Assembly (NCBI RefSeq): GCF_000238795.1
Contig: NZ_AFNK01000007.1
Location: 1-64,000 of the forward strand
From: Haemophilus sputorum CCUG 13788
GTDB taxonomy: Bacteria > Pseudomonadota > Gammaproteobacteria > Enterobacterales > Pasteurellaceae
Direction: 5' to 3'
DNA: 64,000 bases
The first letter of the stretch is position 1; every line of letters begins with the position of its first letter. This document shows, piece after piece, positions 28,524 through 38,491 of this stretch. The notes beneath the pieces were generated by a model. It had not been told where the DNA came from, searched no databases, and was given only the letters and a program-made list of their open reading frames with translations. The position numbers and the translations under genes are program-made.

Positions 28524-30455
28524 CTATTTTTCATTGCCAGATTGATATAGGCGACCTTTGTAGAGGTAACTTCCTAATAATGCATGCGCTAAGGCTTCTT
28601 TTTTCATAGTTTCTGGCACAGCTTTTTCTGTTAAGGTCTCTGTCGCTTTATCATAATAGTAACCTTTGGCTTCTACTTTTGGCGCTTGAATGACTACATC
28701 ATGATTACCTTTCATCATTGCTTGAACTTGATCAAACTGCATGAAAGCCCGATCCGGATTCACATTTTGGGTCAAGTCGAATCCAATCATCGGATAATTT
28801 CCACTAACTCCTGCAACGGAAAGTAATGTTGTCGGCATATCAATTTGGCTCACTAATCGATCATCTCGGCGTGGTTGAATGCCTTCACCTAAAATCAGTG
28901 CTGGAATATGGAAATGTTTAATCGGCATTAACGATGCCCCCGCAACACGCGAGTCATGGTCTGCGATTACTAAGAAAATGGTATCTTTCCAATAGTTTGA
29001 GGCTTTAGCTAGTTTAAAGAAATGCCCAATCGCATAGTCAGCATACTTTGAGCTGTTATTTCGCGTTTGTTTAGGTTGTTCATAAAGCTCAATTTTGCCA
29101 TCTGGGAACTCAAATGGATCATGATTGCTTGAGCTAAACACAAGGCTGAAAAACGGTTTTCCTTCTTTTTGTAACGCTGTAAATGTTTCATTTGCCTTAT
29201 CGAATAAATCCTCATCACTGACGCCCCATGTTGCAGTAAATTTTGGATTTTTATAATCTTGCTGATCGACAATAGTTTTGAATCCATTACCATAGAAGAA
29301 CGTTGCCATATTATCAAAATGCTTTTCGCCTCCATAAATAAATGAGGTGTTATAACCTTGTTGGCTTAACAAATCAGCAATAGTGAAAAAGCCATTTTGT
29401 GCATTATTTAATTTCACCACAGCACGGGCTGGTGTTGGTGTAAACCCAGCGGTTACGGCTTCAATCCCACGCACAGAACGTGTGCCTGTTGCGTATAAAT
29501 TTTCAAATAACCAACCTTCTTTAGCCAATTTATCAAACTCCGGAGAAAGTGGCTTTCCGCCTAATGTCCCAATAAATTGAGCACCTAAACTTTCTTCCAA
29601 AATAATCACGATATTCTTTGGCTTACCTTGATAAGTCGCTTGGTTTTTTGTCAAAGTCGGGAATTTATCAGAAATATAATCACTGTCTGGGCGTCCGCGA
29701 CTTTGTTTGACAATACGTAGCATTTCATCAGTATCCATTTTGCCATACATTTCGGAAGATTTATCTTCATCTTTGAATTGCTGTGCCGCATAAATAACAG
29801 AATAGCCTGAATTTAATACTAATGAATTCACTAATGCATCAGAAGAAAAAGCGACCATTGCAGGGTTAATGCCACGGTGTTGGAAACTAGAACGTGCTCC
29901 AATAAAACTTACGGCAATGATTAGCAATGCTACAACAGGGCGTAATGTCCAACGCATAACCGCTAAATTTTTGACTGCATAGGCCGAAAGTTTCCAATAG
30001 AACATCGTTGCGATTAAAGTAATCACTGAACTAACGACTACTGCGGTCAAATGTCCCTCTACTAACATAGAGAAGACTTCTTGAGGATAAATTAAGTACT
30101 CAATAAATAAGCGATTTGGACGGAAATCGTAGGTTTCAATAAACGCAGGTGTAGCCAACTCCATAAACAGAATAAACACACTGCCTAATGTTAGCCATAC
30201 ACGTAGCACTTTTAACCATAATTTGTTGTTATGCAAAAATACGGTTAATAATGCTGGCACACCGAATAAATAACAAAGTGCAACAATATCAATACGTAGC
30301 CCTTGTAAGAATAATTGCCCCCATGCATCTACTGCAGAAACACGTTCTGATTGCCATAATGCCAATCCTAAACGGGAAAGCGTAAAGACAATGAGATTTA
30401 CCAATACAAAAAAGAATATGGGAAAGAGTGAAGATCGTTTTTTCATAATAGTCAT
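28524..30455 (-). CDS. LTA synthase-like sulfatase-fold membrane transferase
   Basis: 643 residues. The N-terminal third has about five hydrophobic membrane segments (first FPIFFFVLVNLIVFTLS). A periplasmic alkaline-phosphatase/sulfatase-fold domain follows, with NIVIILEESLG (metal-binding Glu) and the nucleophile Thr in ATGTRSVRGIEAV (near residue 327). YGGEKHFDN and VIADHDSRV (metal ligands) are also visible. The family includes lipoteichoic acid synthase, OpgB and phosphoethanolamine transferases, which move phosphoglycerol or phosphoethanolamine from lipids to envelope glycans or lipid A. The substrate here is not evident. The gene is alone on its transcript. Starts at codon 1 or 4 are both possible. 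Confidence 0.85.
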   Translation of the reverse strand: MTIMKKRSSLFPIFFFVLVNLIVFTLSRLGLALWQSERVSAVDAWGQLFLQGLRIDIVALCYLFGVPALLTVFLHNNKLWLKVLRVWLTLGSVFILFMELATPAFIETYDFRPNRLFIEYLIYPQEVFSMLVEGHLTAVVVSSVITLIATMFYWKLSAYAVKNLAVMRWTLRPVVALLIIAVSFIGARSSFQHRGINPAMVAFSSDALVNSLVLNSGYSVIYAAQQFKDEDKSSEMYGKMDTDEMLRIVKQSRGRPDSDYISDKFPTLTKNQATYQGKPKNIVIILEESLGAQFIGTLGGKPLSPEFDKLAKEGWLFENLYATGTRSVRGIEAVTAGFTPTPARAVVKLNNAQNGFFTIADLLSQQGYNTSFIYGGEKHFDNMATFFYGNGFKTIVDQQDYKNPKFTATWGVSDEDLFDKANETFTALQKEGKPFFSLVFSSSNHDPFEFPDGKIELYEQPKQTRNNSSKYADYAIGHFFKLAKASNYWKDTIFLVIADHDSRVAGASLMPIKHFHIPALILGEGIQPRRDDRLVSQIDMPTTLLSVAGVSGNYPMIGFDLTQNVNPDRAFMQFDQVQAMMKGNHDVVIQAPKVEAKGYYYDKATETLTEKAVPETMKKEALAHALLGSYLYKGRLYQSGNEK

Positions 30456-30658
30456 ATATTTGAAATGATTTGATTGCTTCCACGCAATAACAGAATGGAA
30501 AGCTCCTTTTATTTTGTTGTGAAATGGTTATGTGACACAAAACAAATTTTTCGACAGGCTTTAGCTTCGTTTGGTTTCACATTTTACCAACCTCCAGATA
30601 ACAAAATTTGGTGGAGTATCAAGCCAAAAAAGCATGTCGTCAAGAATTAAAATCAGAA

Positions 30659-30692
30659 AAACTAAGGGCGAAGCATTTACAGCTTCGCCCTT
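30659..30692 (-). terminator. uspA terminator
   Basis: AAGGGCGAAGC (30664-30674) pairs with GCTTCGCCCTT (30682-30692), with AGTTTTT following on the minus strand. The 30456-30663 spacer before it holds no other clear element. Confidence 0.85.
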
Positions 30693-30714
30693 TAGGAATT
30701 TCTATCGTAATTTA

Positions 30715-31140
30715 TTACTCATCATCAAGTGGTACAACCAACATATCCACTTTCACGCTATTCATTAATTGACGGGTTGAAGACATAAATTTGCTCCAAA
30801 AGTCTTGGTGATGCCCCGTAATTAATAAATCAACATCATGTTTATCTACTGCTTCTTCTAGCACTTGGCTGAAATCACCTGTACCATTCAGTTTTTCTGT
30901 TACAGGATAAGTAATTTGTCCTGCAAGATCATTTAACGCTTTGCTTGTTTCTGCAATTACACTGTCTTGAACCGAAGACATATTGATATCAATTAAACCG
31001 GTATAAAGATCAGAAAAATTCACATCAACGTGAATAAGAGAAAGTTTTGCGCCGAATTTTTCTGCAATATTTGCCCCTTTTCTAAGTAATACGAGGCTTT
31101 CTTCAGAAAGATCAACAGCAACTAAAACATGTTTATACAT
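30715..31140 (-). CDS. uspA: Universal stress protein A
   Basis: 141 residues. UspA-type cytoplasmic stress protein, dimeric, of the non-ATP-binding class. It starts MYKHVLVAVDLSEESLVLLRKG. It has DVDLLITGHHQDFWSKFMSST where ATP-binding Usp proteins carry G-x2-G-x9-G(S/T), so that motif is lost, as in E. coli UspA. An AGGAGC ribosome binding site is present upstream. It is divergent from fnr with a CRP-like site in the shared spacer. Growth-arrest induction is known for the family. Confidence 0.93.
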   Translation of the reverse strand: MYKHVLVAVDLSEESLVLLRKGANIAEKFGAKLSLIHVDVNFSDLYTGLIDINMSSVQDSVIAETSKALNDLAGQITYPVTEKLNGTGDFSQVLEEAVDKHDVDLLITGHHQDFWSKFMSSTRQLMNSVKVDMLVVPLDDE

Positions 31141-31213
31141 AAGAAGCTCCTTGCGTTTGCTTATTAAATTTTTAATTTATGAATAAATACTACCATTCTT
31201 TACTAGGGAAAAA

Positions 31214-31229
31214 TGTGATTAACTTCTCA
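31214..31229. promoter_or_regulatory. CRP-like site in the uspA-fnr spacer
   Basis: TGTGA-N6-TCTCA, one mismatch from the CRP consensus, lies about 74 bp upstream of the uspA ATG and 118 bp upstream of fnr. I found no clear FNR box (TTGAT-N4-ATCAA) in this spacer. Confidence 0.45.
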
Positions 31230-31346
31230 TTTTTGAAAATTACTTTAAGCCCTTAATAAAATACTCAACCTACTTTTCTCAATACCTTTTTAGTGTTAAA
31301 CTTTGCGATAAATCAAATTTATAAAACATTTCACGGACGTTTTTTT

Positions 31347-32129
31347 ATGAAACTTGTTGCTGATTCCAAACATACCGGACGCTCTTGCACAATTCATTGC
31401 CAAAATTGTAGCATCAGTCAGCTTTGTTTACCATTCACACTTAACGAGCATGAATTAACTCAGCTTGATAACATCATTGAGCGAAAAAAACCGGTTCAAA
31501 AATCTCAAATCATCTTCAAATCTGGCGATGAATTACGTTCTATTTATGCGATTCGTTCTGGCACTATCAAAAGTTACACTTTAAGCGAAAGTGGCGAGGA
31601 ACAAATTACCGCTTTCCATTTACCAGGTGATTTAGTTGGTTTCGATGCCATTATGAATATGCAACATGTTGGTTTTGCTCAAGCGCTTGAAACCTCTATG
31701 ATCTGTGAAATTCCATTTGAAATTCTTGATGACTTGGCGGGTAAAATGCCGAAAATTCGCCATCAAATCATGCGCTTAATGAGTCATGAAATTAAAAGCG
31801 ATCAAGAGATGATTTTATTATTATCAAAAATGAACGCTGAGGAGAAACTGGCCGCATTTTTATATAATCTTTCTCAACGTTATGCTGCACGTGGTTTTTC
31901 TGCAAGAGAATTCCGCTTAACGATGACACGTGGCGATATCGGTAACTATTTAGGTTTAACCATTGAAACCATCAGCCGCTTACTAGGGCGTTTCCAAAAA
32001 AGTGGCATGATTACCGTACAAGGTAAATATATTATGATCAATGATATGGAAATGTTAGAAGAATTATCTGGTGCAAAACGTCCACAAATCCCTATTATTG
32101 AGGTTTCTGAAGAAATAACAAGCGGTTAG
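31347..32129 (+). CDS. fnr: Anaerobic regulator FNR (HlyX)
   Basis: 260 residues from the chosen start. CRP/FNR-family oxygen-sensing regulator, called HlyX in Actinobacillus. The [4Fe-4S] ligands are Cys18, Cys21, Cys27 and Cys120. The cyclic-nucleotide-like sensor domain is followed by the HTH segment [20 protein letters not shown]. It switches on anaerobic respiration when the cluster is intact. The ATG at 31347 places the N-terminal Cys cluster as in E. coli FNR; the upstream in-frame ATG at 31293 adds 18 residues without family support. The last codons lie inside an uptake signal (32118-32126), so the C-terminal Thr-Ser-Gly is specified by it. Confidence 0.97.
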   Translation: MKLVADSKHTGRSCTIHCQNCSISQLCLPFTLNEHELTQLDNIIERKKPVQKSQIIFKSGDELRSIYAIRSGTIKSYTLSESGEEQITAFHLPGDLVGFDAIMNMQHVGFAQALETSMICEIPFEILDDLAGKMPKIRHQIMRLMSHEIKSDQEMILLLSKMNAEEKLAAFLYNLSQRYAARGFSAREFRLTMTRGDIGNYLGLTIETISRLLGRFQKSGMITVQGKYIMINDMEMLEELSGAKRPQIPIIEVSEEITSG

Positions 32130-32158
32130 TTTTTGAAACTTTTTTGCAAAAGCAAAAA

Positions 32159-32186
32159 TAAAGGCGAACATGATGTTCGCCTTTTA
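32159..32186. terminator. Convergent terminator fnr/topA
   Basis: AAAGGCGAACA (32160-32170) pairs with TGTTCGCCTTT (32174-32184), with a 3-nt loop. It shares the GGCGAAC/GTTCGCC core with the asnS terminator. Confidence 0.9.
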
Positions 32187-32197
32187 CTTATCTAATA

Positions 32198-34804
32198 TTA
32201 TTTCTTACGCTCTACCCATTGTCCATCTAGATAATCCATTATCCATTTCGTTTTCTTACCACCTTTTTCTGAGGTGATATATTGACGTTTTTCTTTACGG
32301 CTAAAGCTAATAATGGCTGGATTCCCTTCTGGATCAGTTAAAGGCGCATTGGCTAAATACTGCAATTTCTCCGGTAAACGTTCACGATATTGCGCTAATT
32401 CAGCCACTTTTGCTGGACGACTCTCACGTACTTTCGGGAAATTATGCGCGGACATAAATACCCCCACTGCACTATCTCTCAATACAAAATATGCATCAGC
32501 TTTTTCGCATTTTAGTTCTGGGAACGCAATTGGCTCTTCACGTGGTGGTGCAACCTCTCCATTTTTCAAGATTTTACGCGTGTTGTCGCAATGGGTACAT
32601 GCCATGTATTTGCCGAATCGACCTAATTTCAAATGCATGTCTTCACCACATTTATCACATTCAACAACAGGGCCATCATAGCCTTTGATCTTAAATGAGC
32701 CTTGCTCTAACAAATAGCCATCACAATTTGGATTGTTACCGCAAATATGCAATTTACGGTGCGCATCAATCATATAACTATCCATTGCCGAATCACATTT
32801 CGGGCAACGTTTTCTGGCCATGAGCGCTTTGGTTTCAGTCTCATCATCCAATACGTTTAATAATTCCGCCTCAGGAATCAGATTCATGGTTTCTTTACAA
32901 CGTTCTTTCGGAGGTAAAGCATAACCAGTGCAACCTAAAAATACGCCGGTAGAAGCAGTACGAATAGCCATTTGGCGACCACAATGAGTACAAGCTACAT
33001 CAATCGGCACTAAACTATTTGGGCGCATACCGCCTTCAATCTCATCAAGCTCTGCTTGCGTTAACTGTTCAGAAAAATCTTTAAAGAAACGGTTTAACGC
33101 CGCTTTCCAGTTTTCTTGACCTTCAGCGATTTTATCCAGCGTTTTTTCCATGTTCGCGGTAAAATCATAGTTCATTAAATCACTAAAAGATTCATCTAGA
33201 CGGTCGGTAACAATTTCCCCCATTTTTTCTGCATAAAATCGACGGTTTTCTACACGAACATAACCTCGTTCTTGAATGGTAGAAATAATTGCTGCATACG
33301 TTGAAGGACGTCCAATACCACGTTTTTCTAGCTCTTTAACTAAAGCAGCTTCACTAAAGCGTGCAGGCGGTTTGGTAAAGTGCTGGCTTGGTAACACTGT
33401 ATCTAGCGTTAAAGTTTGGCCTAATTCCACTGCTGGCAATTCTTGGTCTTCAGCTGTTTTGCCTTGAATTGGTAGTACTTTCGTCCAACCATCGAAACGT
33501 AAAACACGCCCTTTCGCTTTCAATTCATAATCACCTGCTTGAACACTCAAACTGGTTGAATCGTATTGTGCAGGTGGCATTTGACAAGCCAAGAAACGGC
33601 GCCAAATTAAATCATAAAGGCGTTCAGCATCTTTATCCATTCCTTTTAAATCATGCATGGTGTTGCGAACATCAGAAGGACGAATGGCTTCATGCGCTTC
33701 TTGTGCGTTTTCTTTGCTGGAATAGAAATTTGGTTTTGCCGGCAAGTATTCGCTACCAAACTGGCTTTCAATATAGCTGCGCGCCATATTTAAAGCATCT
33801 TGGCTTAAATTGGTTGAGTCGGTACGCATATAAGTAATATAACCCGCCTCATACAAACGTTGCGCCAACATCATTGTTTTTTTCACACCAAAACCTAAAC
33901 GGGTGCTAGCGGTTTGTTGTAACGTAGAAGTAATAAATGGCGGACTCGCTTTGGATGCGGTTGGTTTTTTCTCAACTTCTGAGACAACAAATGCAGATTG
34001 CTGTAAATTTTCGACCGCTTGCATGGCTTGCGTTTCGTTTTTCGCTTGCCATTTTTTGCCTTTAAAGCTAACTAACTCTAACGGTAAGGGTTTACGTTGT
34101 GCAAAAGTATTAGCAACAATTTCCCAATATTCTTGAGGTTGGAATGCTTTAATTTCACGCTCACGCTCAACTAATAATTTAACTGCCACAGATTGCACGC
34201 GACCAGCGGATAAACCACGAGCAATTTTCTTCCATAATAATGGTGAAACCATAAAGCCCACTACGCGGTCTAGAAAACGGCGGGTTTGCTGTGCATTGAC
34301 GCGATCCATATTGAGATTATCTGGATGCTCAAACGCTTTTTGAATCGCATTTTTGGTGATTTCATTAAATACTACACGGCTAAAACGTTGTTCATCACCC
34401 CCAATAACTTCGCGTAAATGCCAAGCAATCGCTTCCCCTTCTCTATCCAAGTCGGTTGCTAAATAGATATGGTCTGCTTTTTTTGCTAATGATTTGAGTT
34501 CTGCGACGACTTTTGCCTTATCTGGCATAATCTGATAGTTCGCTTTCCAATCATGATAAGGGTCAATGCCCATACGCTTAACCAATGCGCTACGATCTTT
34601 TTCTGCCTTTACCTTAGCTTTTTCTTCGGCACTCATGCCTTTTGTCGAGATCGGCTTAGCTCGTTCTTTCTTTTCGTCAGAACCGCTTTTAGGTAAATCA
34701 CGAATATGGCCAACGCTAGATTTCACAACATAATCGCTACCTAAATATTTATTGATGGTTTTCGCTTTTGCAGGCGATTCCACAATCACTAATGATTTTC
34801 CCAT
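32198..34804 (-). CDS. topA: DNA topoisomerase I
   Basis: 868 residues. Type IA topoisomerase that relaxes negative supercoils. The Toprim domain begins [20 protein letters not shown] and contains [15 protein letters not shown]. The active-site Tyr is in [12 protein letters not shown] (near residue 327). Three C-terminal zinc-ribbon repeats are visible: CTHCGRQ...C, CPKCDSAM...C and CDKCGEDM...C. The C-terminal tail is basic. It is a single gene, divergent from the LysR regulator. Confidence 0.98.
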   Translation of the reverse strand: MGKSLVIVESPAKAKTINKYLGSDYVVKSSVGHIRDLPKSGSDEKKERAKPISTKGMSAEEKAKVKAEKDRSALVKRMGIDPYHDWKANYQIMPDKAKVVAELKSLAKKADHIYLATDLDREGEAIAWHLREVIGGDEQRFSRVVFNEITKNAIQKAFEHPDNLNMDRVNAQQTRRFLDRVVGFMVSPLLWKKIARGLSAGRVQSVAVKLLVEREREIKAFQPQEYWEIVANTFAQRKPLPLELVSFKGKKWQAKNETQAMQAVENLQQSAFVVSEVEKKPTASKASPPFITSTLQQTASTRLGFGVKKTMMLAQRLYEAGYITYMRTDSTNLSQDALNMARSYIESQFGSEYLPAKPNFYSSKENAQEAHEAIRPSDVRNTMHDLKGMDKDAERLYDLIWRRFLACQMPPAQYDSTSLSVQAGDYELKAKGRVLRFDGWTKVLPIQGKTAEDQELPAVELGQTLTLDTVLPSQHFTKPPARFSEAALVKELEKRGIGRPSTYAAIISTIQERGYVRVENRRFYAEKMGEIVTDRLDESFSDLMNYDFTANMEKTLDKIAEGQENWKAALNRFFKDFSEQLTQAELDEIEGGMRPNSLVPIDVACTHCGRQMAIRTASTGVFLGCTGYALPPKERCKETMNLIPEAELLNVLDDETETKALMARKRCPKCDSAMDSYMIDAHRKLHICGNNPNCDGYLLEQGSFKIKGYDGPVVECDKCGEDMHLKLGRFGKYMACTHCDNTRKILKNGEVAPPREEPIAFPELKCEKADAYFVLRDSAVGVFMSAHNFPKVRESRPAKVAELAQYRERLPEKLQYLANAPLTDPEGNPAIISFSRKEKRQYITSEKGGKKTKWIMDYLDGQWVERKK

Positions 34805-34955
34805 AGCAATCTACCTAACCTGAAATTAACTCAATATGAATAAAAATAAATATTTGCGCAAAATTATTCCTTTTGGGTTGATTTTTTTACGCGCTATTTT
34901 TACGATAACAAGGCTAAACAGAAATTACAACAGAATAAAGCAGAAAAAGAAGAGA

Positions 34956-35852
34956 ATGGACAAACTAAACGCAATTAACCTTTTTTGTAAGGTGATCGAA
35001 ACCCAAAGTTTTACCCAAGCAGCAAAACAAATGAACATTTCGCTCGCGATGGCCAGTAAATTAGTTTCTCAGCTAGAAGAGTTCTTAAATGTTCGCCTAT
35101 TACATCGCACAACCCGAAAAATCACCCCAACTGAAGCGGGAATGCTCTACTATCAGCGCTGTGTGCCAATTATCAATGATTTAAAAGACGCAGAAGACAG
35201 CATAAGCGATATTGCCAGTTCACTACAAGGGTCAATATCTATTTCTCTTCCGATGGATTTTGGTACGCGTTTTATTGCACCGCATTTGAATCAATTTTTA
35301 GAACAGTATCCTAACGTAACATTAAATTTAGAGTTTAGCGATCGTCGTGTAGATGTAGTGGCTGAAGGATATGATTTAGTTTTAAGAATTGGACGCTTAG
35401 AAGACAGTTCATTATTTGTCAAAAAAATTGGCGCATCCGATAACATTATTGTCGCCTCACCTACTTATTTAGCTAAATTTGGCACCCCAGCCCACCCAAG
35501 CGAATTAGCTAATCATCAATGTTTGGTTTACCACACGCATCGTGCTTGGAAATTCAATATCGGTGATGAACAAGTGATTTTCCAACCTCAAGCACGCGTT
35601 CAAAGCAATAATGGTTCTGCATTAGTTGCCATGGCAAAGTCGGGACAAGGCATTATCAACTCGCCAAAATTCTTGTTAAAAGATGAATTACAATCTGGAG
35701 CGCTAGTACCTATTTTAACAGAGGCGCATCAAGCTCAATTTGATATTAGCCTACTTTATCCGCATCGCCGTTTTTTATCGCCTAAAGTAAAAGTGTTTAT
35801 GGCGTTTCTTGCTCAATTACTAGAAGAACAAAAAACGTATTTAGTGCGTTAA
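34956..35852 (+). CDS. LysR-family transcriptional regulator
   Basis: 298 residues from the chosen start, typical of LysR proteins. The N-terminal winged HTH runs LNAINLFCKVIETQSFTQAA through ITPTEAGMLYYQ. A substrate-binding domain follows, with GSISISLPMDFGTRFIAPHL. This subgroup (DsdC/AaeR/CrgA-like) senses diverse small metabolites; the ligand cannot be told from sequence. LysR regulators often control a divergent neighbour, but the divergent gene here is housekeeping topA, so the target is probably elsewhere or itself. The start at 34956 is preceded by AAGAAGAG; the 40 in-frame codons upstream are basic and unlike the family. Confidence 0.9.
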   Translation: MDKLNAINLFCKVIETQSFTQAAKQMNISLAMASKLVSQLEEFLNVRLLHRTTRKITPTEAGMLYYQRCVPIINDLKDAEDSISDIASSLQGSISISLPMDFGTRFIAPHLNQFLEQYPNVTLNLEFSDRRVDVVAEGYDLVLRIGRLEDSSLFVKKIGASDNIIVASPTYLAKFGTPAHPSELANHQCLVYHTHRAWKFNIGDEQVIFQPQARVQSNNGSALVAMAKSGQGIINSPKFLLKDELQSGALVPILTEAHQAQFDISLLYPHRRFLSPKVKVFMAFLAQLLEEQKTYLVR

Positions 35853-35861
35853 CTTTTGCAA

Positions 35862-35887
35862 ACAAGCAGTCAAATATGACCGCTTGT
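35862..35887 (-). terminator. argA terminator from an imperfect uptake-signal pair
   Basis: ACAAGCAGTCA (35862-35872) and TGACCGCTTGT (35877-35887) flank a 4-nt loop. In the minus-strand RNA the mismatch becomes a G-U pair, so the stem is continuous only for argA-direction transcripts. Confidence 0.6.
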
Positions 35888-35899
35888 AGCGCGATAAGT

Positions 35900-37207
35900 T
35901 TATAGGTTTAAAATCAGCACTTTAGACATACGCTGATAGTTGTAATTCTCCCGCTTATAAGCAGGTAAATCATCTGGAGAGGCAAGCTCAAACCCTCGCT
36001 CTTGAAACCATTGGGTTGTTCGAGTCGTCAATACAAAGAGTTTTTCAATCCCTAATTTTTGCGCACGGCGCTTAATTGCCTCTAAAAGCACATCGCCACG
36101 GGATGAATCACGATAATCCGGATGCACAGCGACGCACGCCATTTCTGCCATTTTTTCCGCTGAAAAAACATTAAGCGCAGCACAAGCAATGACAATCCCA
36201 TCACGCTCAATAATAGTATAGCGCCCTACTTCCATTTCCAGCTGCTCGCGCGAACGTTTCACTAAAATACCTTGCTCTTCCAGCGGGCGAATCAGCTCTA
36301 AAATGCCCGGAATATCATGCGAAGTCGCAATGCGAATATGCTCAGAGCTTTCAAGCGAAAATTGCGTGCCGATACCATCGCGTGAGAATAATTCTTGCAG
36401 CAATGAACCATCTTCAATGTAACTAATTAAATGCGCTCGTTTAATGTCTGCATTTAATACATCTACTGCGGCTTGTAAAAAACGTGCAGCGGAATGGTGA
36501 TAACCGCCGTTGGTAATTAACTCATTTAAGTAACGTTTTGCTTCCCGTGGGTGAATATCGGTAATGGTTCCACCCTGTGCATTCAGTAATCCCTGCGTAT
36601 CACAAAAACCAATCAGCTTGTCTGCTTTTAGTTTAATCGCAATTTGCGTGGCAATTTCTTCAAATGGTAAGTTGAACATTTCTCCAGTCACAGACGGTGC
36701 AATAGGGCTTATCACAACCACTGCATTTTGTGATAATTGATGTTCAATCGCTTCCACGTTAACGCGGCGAATTTTTCCACTCAAACCGTAATCTACGCCA
36801 TCAATCACCCCAATAGGTTGCGCTAAAATTGCATTTCCACTAACCACATTTAACACTGGAGAATTCGGCTGCCGAAGTGAAAGGCGAGAAATAATGTCAT
36901 AATGCAATCCCCCTACGGCTTGCTTAATCAGCGATAACGTTTGGGGATCTGTAACACGAATATGTTGGTGATAACGGCTTCCGATATGATGGGCTTGCAG
37001 TAGCTGTTCAATTTGATAACGCGCGCCAAATACAATGACAATCTTGATGCCTAAACTGTGCAGTAAACTGATATCGTTGGTAATATTGAAAAAATTAGGA
37101 TGTGCCACCGCATTACCGTCTAACATGATCACAAAAGTTTTACCTCGGTGCATGTTGACATAAGGGGTTGACTGCCGAAACCATTGAACTAATTCTGTGT
37201 TACGCAT
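35900..37207 (-). CDS. argA: N-acetylglutamate synthase
   Basis: 435 residues, near the E. coli length of 443. First enzyme of arginine synthesis, acetylating glutamate with acetyl-CoA, and inhibited by arginine in the classical form. The N-terminal amino-acid-kinase-like domain begins near [20 protein letters not shown] with IVIVFGAR. The C-terminal GNAT domain contains [20 protein letters not shown] with the acetyl-CoA loop. Tandem ARG boxes overlap its promoter. No other arginine genes are in the window. Confidence 0.95.
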   Translation of the reverse strand: MRNTELVQWFRQSTPYVNMHRGKTFVIMLDGNAVAHPNFFNITNDISLLHSLGIKIVIVFGARYQIEQLLQAHHIGSRYHQHIRVTDPQTLSLIKQAVGGLHYDIISRLSLRQPNSPVLNVVSGNAILAQPIGVIDGVDYGLSGKIRRVNVEAIEHQLSQNAVVVISPIAPSVTGEMFNLPFEEIATQIAIKLKADKLIGFCDTQGLLNAQGGTITDIHPREAKRYLNELITNGGYHHSAARFLQAAVDVLNADIKRAHLISYIEDGSLLQELFSRDGIGTQFSLESSEHIRIATSHDIPGILELIRPLEEQGILVKRSREQLEMEVGRYTIIERDGIVIACAALNVFSAEKMAEMACVAVHPDYRDSSRGDVLLEAIKRRAQKLGIEKLFVLTTRTTQWFQERGFELASPDDLPAYKRENYNYQRMSKVLILNL

Positions 37208-37248
37208 AATTCACTCACTATTAAAAATAGAATCTGTTTTATATGTTT

Positions 37249-37287
37249 ATTGCATAATTATGCAATTATTTTGCATTTAAAGTCAAA
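37249..37287 (-). promoter_or_regulatory. Tandem ARG boxes at the argA promoter
   Basis: ATTGCATAATTATGCAAT (37249-37266) is a perfect 18-bp palindrome of ARG-box type. After a 3-bp gap a weaker box follows, TTTGCATTTAAAGTCAAA (37270-37287). The 3-bp spacing is the one known for ArgR hexamer binding. A TTGACT -35 (37282-37287, minus strand) and a CATAAT -10 fall within the boxes. Confidence 0.75.
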
Positions 37288-37293
37288 TTAAGA

Positions 37294-37329
37294 CATAAAA
37301 AAAGCTAAACTCTTATGAGTTTAGCTTTT
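37294..37329 (-). terminator. mltB terminator
   Basis: AAAAGCTAAACTC (37300-37312) and GAGTTTAGCTTTT (37317-37329) form a 13-bp stem with a 4-nt loop, with a long T run on the minus strand. Confidence 0.92.
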
Positions 37330-37333
37330 AAGA

Positions 37334-38431
37334 TTATTGCCCCACGCCTTCTAAAATTCGGTCAGCGAATTTACCAATACTAATACCGAAGTTATTTGAT
37401 TTATTCCAATCCATTAACGTGCGGAAGTTGCTTGTGACTAAGAAAGCTCTGCCAGCTTCTTTATCTGGGCGAACTAGCCATAATTTTTTGACATTCATTT
37501 TCGCCAATTTTGCTGACTCACGACCATTTGGATAGGCTAAATAAACGCCCCAAGATTGCCACTCGCCAAGGCTTTTTGCTTTGTTATCTTCAATACCAGA
37601 AAATGACATATCAATCGGCGAAGAAAGCTTCACTTCAACGCCCCATGATAAGGAATTATCCCAACCTACGGTAGAAAGATAAGATGCAATGGACGCAAAA
37701 GCATCCGCTTCATTGTTCCAAATATCTTTTTTACCATCGCCATCGCCATCTGCTGCATAGCTTAAATACGCTGTTGGCATAAACTGAGTTTGCCCCATAG
37801 CACCTGCCCAAGAACCCACCATTTGGTAGCGATTCAATGTACCTTCGTCTAGCATTTTCATGGCATTGACGAATTCTTGCGTAAATAATTTTTCACGGCG
37901 ACCATCGAAAGCTAGGGTCGCTAGCACTGATAACACATCAAAATCGCCCTGATGGTTACCAAAACTGCTTTCCATTCCCCACAGCGCCATGATGTACTCT
38001 TTCTGTACCCCAAATTTTGCGCTGGCTTTTTCTAAAGGTGCTGCGTATTCATACCAATGGTCAACGGCTTGGTTAACTTTATTTTGGCTTAATACTTTGT
38101 TTAAATAATTCGTCACCCCGTTTGGATTGGGTGGCGGTGGCGGTAAATTGGGATCACGACGACGTGCAGCTTGCTGTTGATCCAATTCAATTGAACGCGC
38201 GTTGTATTGAATAAATTGCTGTGACTTCAAGGTTTTAGCAGACACGCCCGCACCCGCTGCCTTTTGTTTTAAAAAGTTCACATAATCATTAAAGTTATTC
38301 TGTGTACGTGGTTTGCTATAAGGCGCATCTATCGCAAGACTGGAATATCCGCCTTTATTAGCCGTTTGAGACGAACAACCGCCTAAAACAAGCGCGACAC
38401 TAAAAGAAATTGCTAAAAGGTGTTTTTTCAT
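37334..38431 (-). CDS. mltB: Membrane-bound lytic murein transglycosylase B
   Basis: 365 residues. Lipoprotein (lipobox LGGC, acylated Cys19) anchored in the outer membrane, cleaving peptidoglycan glycan strands to 1,6-anhydro products. The catalytic Glu154 is in ALWGMESSFGNHQGDF. The GAMGQTQFMPTAYLSYA motif and an EF-hand-like calcium loop DGDGDGKKDIW are visible, as in Slt35/MltB. A proline stretch (LPPPPPNPN, about residue 96) separates the N-terminal linker from the fold. It is a single gene with a very strong terminator. Confidence 0.95.
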   Translation of the reverse strand: MKKHLLAISFSVALVLGGCSSQTANKGGYSSLAIDAPYSKPRTQNNFNDYVNFLKQKAAGAGVSAKTLKSQQFIQYNARSIELDQQQAARRRDPNLPPPPPNPNGVTNYLNKVLSQNKVNQAVDHWYEYAAPLEKASAKFGVQKEYIMALWGMESSFGNHQGDFDVLSVLATLAFDGRREKLFTQEFVNAMKMLDEGTLNRYQMVGSWAGAMGQTQFMPTAYLSYAADGDGDGKKDIWNNEADAFASIASYLSTVGWDNSLSWGVEVKLSSPIDMSFSGIEDNKAKSLGEWQSWGVYLAYPNGRESAKLAKMNVKKLWLVRPDKEAGRAFLVTSNFRTLMDWNKSNNFGISIGKFADRILEGVGQ

Positions 38432-38491
38432 GCTATTGATTTATGAGCAAGCGGTCTGTTTTGACTAATTTTTTGCAAAACACCACTTTGT

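Noticed and set aside
31141-31346. FNR box for autoregulation of fnr
   Set aside because: No TTGAT-N4-ATCAA match could be found; the nearest palindrome fits CRP better.
34836-34955. 40-codon N-terminal extension of the LysR regulator
   Set aside because: It is basic and hydrophobic without family match. The HTH begins just after the ATG at 34956, as in other LysR proteins.
38434-38491. Possible terminator between truB and mltB formed by the GCAAGCGGT variant (38447-38455)
   Set aside because: Only one arm of the uptake signal is present, so no hairpin of useful length forms.
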